The translations under genes were made by a program, and so were the position numbers. DNA of 9,181 nucleotides, from positions 1 through 9,181 of the forward strand of contig JALRFZ010000120.1 in NCBI GenBank assembly GCA_023253615.1, read 5' to 3'. Under the pieces are notes generated by a model. The model was not told where the DNA came from. It saw only the letters and a program-made list of their open reading frames with translations, and did not search any database. Shown piece after piece: positions 6,564 through 9,181 of this stretch; the first letter of the stretch is position 1, and each line of letters begins with the position of its first letter. Source of the stretch: Verrucomicrobiales bacterium (GTDB lineage: Bacteria; Verrucomicrobiota; Verrucomicrobiia; Verrucomicrobiales; DEV007).

Positions 6564-7130
6564 TCAACCCCAGCCACGCTCCGAGACGATCCGGTGCATC
6601 GCGATGTCGTGTTCCTCCGGCTGGAGTGTGACGAACTGGTCGGAAAAGGCCACGCCGATGCGGTGTGCCGGCTCGTGGACGCGCGCCGCGATCGCAGCGG
6701 CGAGATAGCGGTCATAATGCCCCTTGCCGCGGCCGAGACGCGCACCCGAGGCGGGATCAAATCCGACGCCGGGGATGAGGAAGAGATCGGCTTCGCCGGC
6801 AGCCGCATACGGATGCCTCGATGGGTCGGGCTCGCGGATCCCGTGGACACCCTTGTGTGTTTCGCCGGGATGGGACATGAAATGGAAACAGATCCGGTCT
6901 TCCGGGGTCACGCGGGGGAAAGCCCACCGTTTTTCCGGGAATTGATCGATGAGGGGGGCGAGATCCGGTTCGCCCGGCAGGGAAAGAAAGGAAAAGACGG
7001 TGCGCGCGTGTTGAAACAGAGGATCCTCGCCTAAAAAAAGGCGGATCGAGGCTGAGGCGGTGAGTTGCCCGGCGACGGAGAGGCCGCGGAGGCGGGCGAA
7101 AAGATCCCGGCGGGTCTGGCGTTTGTCCAT
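6564..7130 (-). CDS. 5-formyltetrahydrofolate cyclo-ligase
   Basis: A 188-aa cytoplasmic enzyme (MTHFS/YgfA/FAU1 family) that uses ATP to convert 5-formyl-THF to 5,10-methenyl-THF, returning a storage and inhibitory folate to the one-carbon pool. The N-terminal RRDLFARLRGLS helix is typical. The diagnostic region is PGVGFDPASGARLGRGKGHY at residues 120-139, followed by DRYL, with GRGKGHYDRYL at 133-143 forming the phosphate/folate-binding segment. The closing HDIAMHRIVSE at 174-184 also fits. Full family length. The start ATG at 7130 lies 21 nt after the stop of the M48 protease gene on the same strand, so the two are probably co-transcribed. The Shine-Dalgarno is weak. Confidence 0.95.
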   Translation of the reverse strand: MDKRQTRRDLFARLRGLSVAGQLTASASIRLFLGEDPLFQHARTVFSFLSLPGEPDLAPLIDQFPEKRWAFPRVTPEDRICFHFMSHPGETHKGVHGIREPDPSRHPYAAAGEADLFLIPGVGFDPASGARLGRGKGHYDRYLAAAIAARVHEPAHRIGVAFSDQFVTLQPEEHDIAMHRIVSERGWG

Positions 7131-7151
7131 TTCGGGTCGTCCGGCCGGGAA

Positions 7152-7946
7152 TCAGCCCTTGTATTCGGCGAGCGCTTCGGGCAGGTAATGCTGGAGCTGC
7201 TCGATACGGGTCTCGTCGAGCGGGTGGGTGCTGAGGAAGTTCGGCCCTCCGCCGCCTTGGGAGTTTTTCTGTTTCCAGGCGGCGAAGCGTTTCCAGAGCT
7301 CCACCGCTTCGCGCGGATCGTAGCCGGCACGGGCCATGAAAATCGCCCCCATGCGGTCGGCCTCGAGTTCCTGCTGGCGGGAGAAATGACGGGTGCCGAG
7401 CAGGGCGGCGGCTCCGAGGGCGGCGGTGGGCACGGTACCATCACGGCCGTCGCGGTTCAGCATGTAACCCGCACCGGCGACCGCGGCCCCGGCGAGGACC
7501 TGCTGGGAGACGCGCTCGCCCGAGTGCCGGGCCACGACGTGGGCGACCTCGTGCCCGATCACCGCGGCGAGGCCGGCTTCGTTCTGGGAGACCTGGAACA
7601 ACCCGGTGTGTACCCCGACTTTCCCACCCGGGAGGGCGAACGCATTCGGGCTGGGGTCTTCGAAGACGACGAACTCCCACTCGGCGTTCGGCACTGGCAT
7701 GACGATGGAGAGTCTTTTGCCGACCCGCTGCACGAGATCATTCAGCCGTGGATCGGCCGAGATCTTCTTCGTCTGCTTCATCTTCTGGAATTCGCCGAGC
7801 CCGAGTGCCGCCTCCTTCGCCGGCGGGAGCATGTTGATCTGCTTCCGGCCCGTCTCGGGCACGGTCGAGGTGCAGGCGACGCCGACGAGCGCGGCGATCA
7901 GGACGGTGACGGCGACGATGGGAGCGGTACGACGATTCGGTTTCAT
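7152..7946 (-). CDS. M48 family zinc metalloprotease, probable lipoprotein
   Basis: A 264-aa protein of the M48 (Oma1/LoiP/BepA-like) peptidases, which clear misfolded envelope proteins. Residues 9-24 are hydrophobic and end GVAC, with Cys25 as the candidate lipidated residue. The lipobox is imperfect (Gly at -3), so a plain signal anchor is possible. The zinc site is HEVAH at residues 132-136, with ELEAD at 193-197 supplying the third ligand (probably E193). Downstream GAIFMARAGYDPREAVELW and FLSTHPLDETRI (about 237-248) are family hallmarks. There is no TPR tail, so it is the short form. It starts 144 bp downstream of the single-pass membrane protein and is followed at 21 nt by the cyclo-ligase gene. 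GGATCGATCC (7949-7958), a 10-bp palindrome, lies directly before the start codon, where a Shine-Dalgarno would be expected. Confidence 0.95.
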   Translation of the reverse strand: MKPNRRTAPIVAVTVLIAALVGVACTSTVPETGRKQINMLPPAKEAALGLGEFQKMKQTKKISADPRLNDLVQRVGKRLSIVMPVPNAEWEFVVFEDPSPNAFALPGGKVGVHTGLFQVSQNEAGLAAVIGHEVAHVVARHSGERVSQQVLAGAAVAGAGYMLNRDGRDGTVPTAALGAAALLGTRHFSRQQELEADRMGAIFMARAGYDPREAVELWKRFAAWKQKNSQGGGGPNFLSTHPLDETRIEQLQHYLPEALAEYKG

Positions 7947-7972
7947 GGGGATCGATCCAAAACAACGGGGTG

Positions 7973-8001
7973 CTTGGCACGCCTTTTTGAAACGTGCCAG
8001 G
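7973..8001. repeat. Hairpin-forming dyad upstream of the M48 gene
   Basis: TGGCACG (7975-7981) and CGTGCCA (7993-7999) are perfect reverse complements around an 11-nt loop. The stem extends by one wobble and one C-G pair to 7973/8001. On the minus strand it follows the membrane-protein gene and precedes the M48 start by 26 nt. The downstream strand has GTTGTTTTGG but not a clean T run, so terminator, operator and mRNA leader element are all possible. Confidence 0.5.
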
Positions 8002-8004
8002 AAA

Positions 8005-8033
8005 GCTCCGCTTAGAAGGAATCCTCGCGGAGC
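8005..8033. repeat. Second hairpin-forming dyad in the same gap
   Basis: GCTCCGC (8005-8011) and GCGGAGC (8027-8033) are perfect reverse complements with a 15-nt loop. It sits 3 nt from the neighbouring dyad at 7973-8001, so a minus-strand transcript reading through would carry two consecutive stem-loops. No T tract follows it. Confidence 0.45.
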
Positions 8034-8090
8034 GGTCGTCGAGTGGTCGTCCTCCCCATACGCCCGGAGGCGCGGGGACCTTTCCGGGAA

Positions 8091-8489
8091 TCAGAAGAAA
8101 AGGTCGGCCAGGGCGGCGTCATCGAGCTGCCCCGGATCCGCGACCGCCATGAGTTGCCCGAGATACTCCACGTTGGCGATCTCCGAAGCCGGGTCAAAGG
8201 CTTCGGCGGATTCTTCATTCACGGAAAAAGAGGCACCGGTCGCACCTTCATCTCCGCCACGAGGGACGAAGACGACCAAGGCGGTCGCGAACACCGCGAG
8301 GGCGGCGGTCGCATAAATGGACCGGGGAAAGGCCAAGAGAGAAACGAGGCGGGTCAACCATCCACCGCGTGAGTCGCCGAGAAGGCGCGCCTGGCGCACG
8401 ACGTTGCGGGCGAAGAAAGGGGATGGCTCCACCTTTCTCGCATGGCCAAGGACATTCCAGACGGGATCGTTGGGTTCCAGATCGCTCAT
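8091..8489 (-). CDS. Single-pass membrane protein following the sigma factor, possible anti-sigma-like partner
   Basis: A 132-aa protein of unknown function. Its short cytoplasmic N-terminus holds EPSPFFARNVVRQAR at residues 21-35. A similar motif is recalled from small Verrucomicrobia proteins encoded next to sigma factor genes. One membrane segment spans about residues 58-76 (IYATAALAVFATALVVFV), then an acidic tail ends LDDAALADLFF. The arrangement (short cytoplasmic part, one helix, external tail) is that of many anti-sigma factors, but no zinc-binding HxxxCxxC is present, so the role is inference. It lies after the sigma-70 gene on the same strand. The start is uncertain: ATG 8489 is preferred because the conserved-looking protein begins there; ATG 8504 and GTG 8525 are in frame and would add 5 or 12 residues. 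No good Shine-Dalgarno is seen before any of them. Confidence 0.75.
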   Translation of the reverse strand: MSDLEPNDPVWNVLGHARKVEPSPFFARNVVRQARLLGDSRGGWLTRLVSLLAFPRSIYATAALAVFATALVVFVPRGGDEGATGASFSVNEESAEAFDPASEIANVEYLGQLMAVADPGQLDDAALADLFF

Positions 8490-8520
8490 GACAGGGGAAA
8501 CCATCTTCGGGAGGAGAAGT

Positions 8521-8535
8521 TTCACAATTCGTGAA
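8521..8535. promoter_or_regulatory. Near-perfect 15-bp palindrome before the membrane-protein gene, operator-like
   Basis: TTCACAATTCGTGAA has 5-bp perfect arms (TTCAC/GTGAA) and one mismatched pair in the centre. It lies 31 nt upstream of ATG 8489 between two minus-strand genes, beside the T tract after the sigma gene. Its size and symmetry suit a dimeric repressor site; no regulator is identified. Confidence 0.35.
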
Positions 8536-8557
8536 AAAAAGCCGGGAGCACCACCGG
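8534..8557 (-). terminator. Weak candidate terminator after the sigma-70 gene
   Basis: On the minus strand, directly after the sigma stop codon, CCGG (8557-8554) can pair with CCGG (8545-8542), followed by seven T residues (8540-8534). The T tract is clear but the stem is only 4 bp, so termination is probably partial or absent, leaving room for read-through into the membrane-protein gene. Confidence 0.3.

Positions 8558-9181
<624 letters not shown>

Noticed and set aside
7065..8015. 316-codon plus-strand open frame
   Set aside because: Antisense to the M48 protease, whose HEVAH/ELEAD/STHP motifs settle the coding strand.

Overview
The window looks like chromosomal DNA from a GC-rich member of the Verrucomicrobia (PVC superphylum). 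The evidence is the gene families: a PVC-type dehydrogenase/HEAT/cytochrome c fusion, a stand-alone cytochrome of the same type, a DUF1080 (3-keto-disaccharide hydrolase family) protein, a LEPR-XLL-type surface-protein N-terminus, an SHD1-like domain on a metal-binding protein, and a small membrane protein with an 'EPSPFFARNVVR' motif after a sigma factor. The assignment comes from family recognition only; no search was run.

Layout. Positions 1-3321 (minus) hold most of a very large secreted multidomain haem protein, cut by the left edge. Positions 3322-3573 are intergenic and contain an 88-bp island of about 91% A+T with two overlapping perfect dyads. Positions 3574-4130 (plus) carry a miniature LEPR-XLL/cadherin-like gene that is split by a one-base frameshift inside a palindrome. 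Positions 4231-4824 (plus) encode a small secreted cytochrome c whose sequence parallels the C-terminal domain of the large protein. Positions 4882-5613 (minus) encode the DUF1080 protein. It is divergent from 5765-6556 (plus), an exported protein with an SHD1-like domain and two HMA-like domains carrying CCGxC motifs. Then, all on the minus strand, come 5-formyltetrahydrofolate cyclo-ligase (6564-7130), an M48 metalloprotease (7152-7946), a single-pass membrane protein (8091-8489) and the C-terminal half of a primary-type sigma-70 factor (8558-9181, cut by the right edge).

How the genes may work together. The left half has the makings of a periplasmic sugar-oxidation module: a soluble-dehydrogenase-like propeller fused to cytochrome c, a separate small cytochrome, and a hydrolase family linked to 3-keto sugars. 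The right half is housekeeping: transcription (sigma factor with a possible membrane partner), envelope protein quality control (M48) and folate salvage. The DUF1080 gene and the CCGxC gene are read from divergent promoters, each placed so close to its start codon that the mRNAs may be leaderless. No tRNA, rRNA, CRISPR array, insertion sequence or phage gene was seen. The least ordinary items are the mini LEPR-XLL gene with its frameshifting palindrome, the AT island, and the double-CCGxC exported protein.
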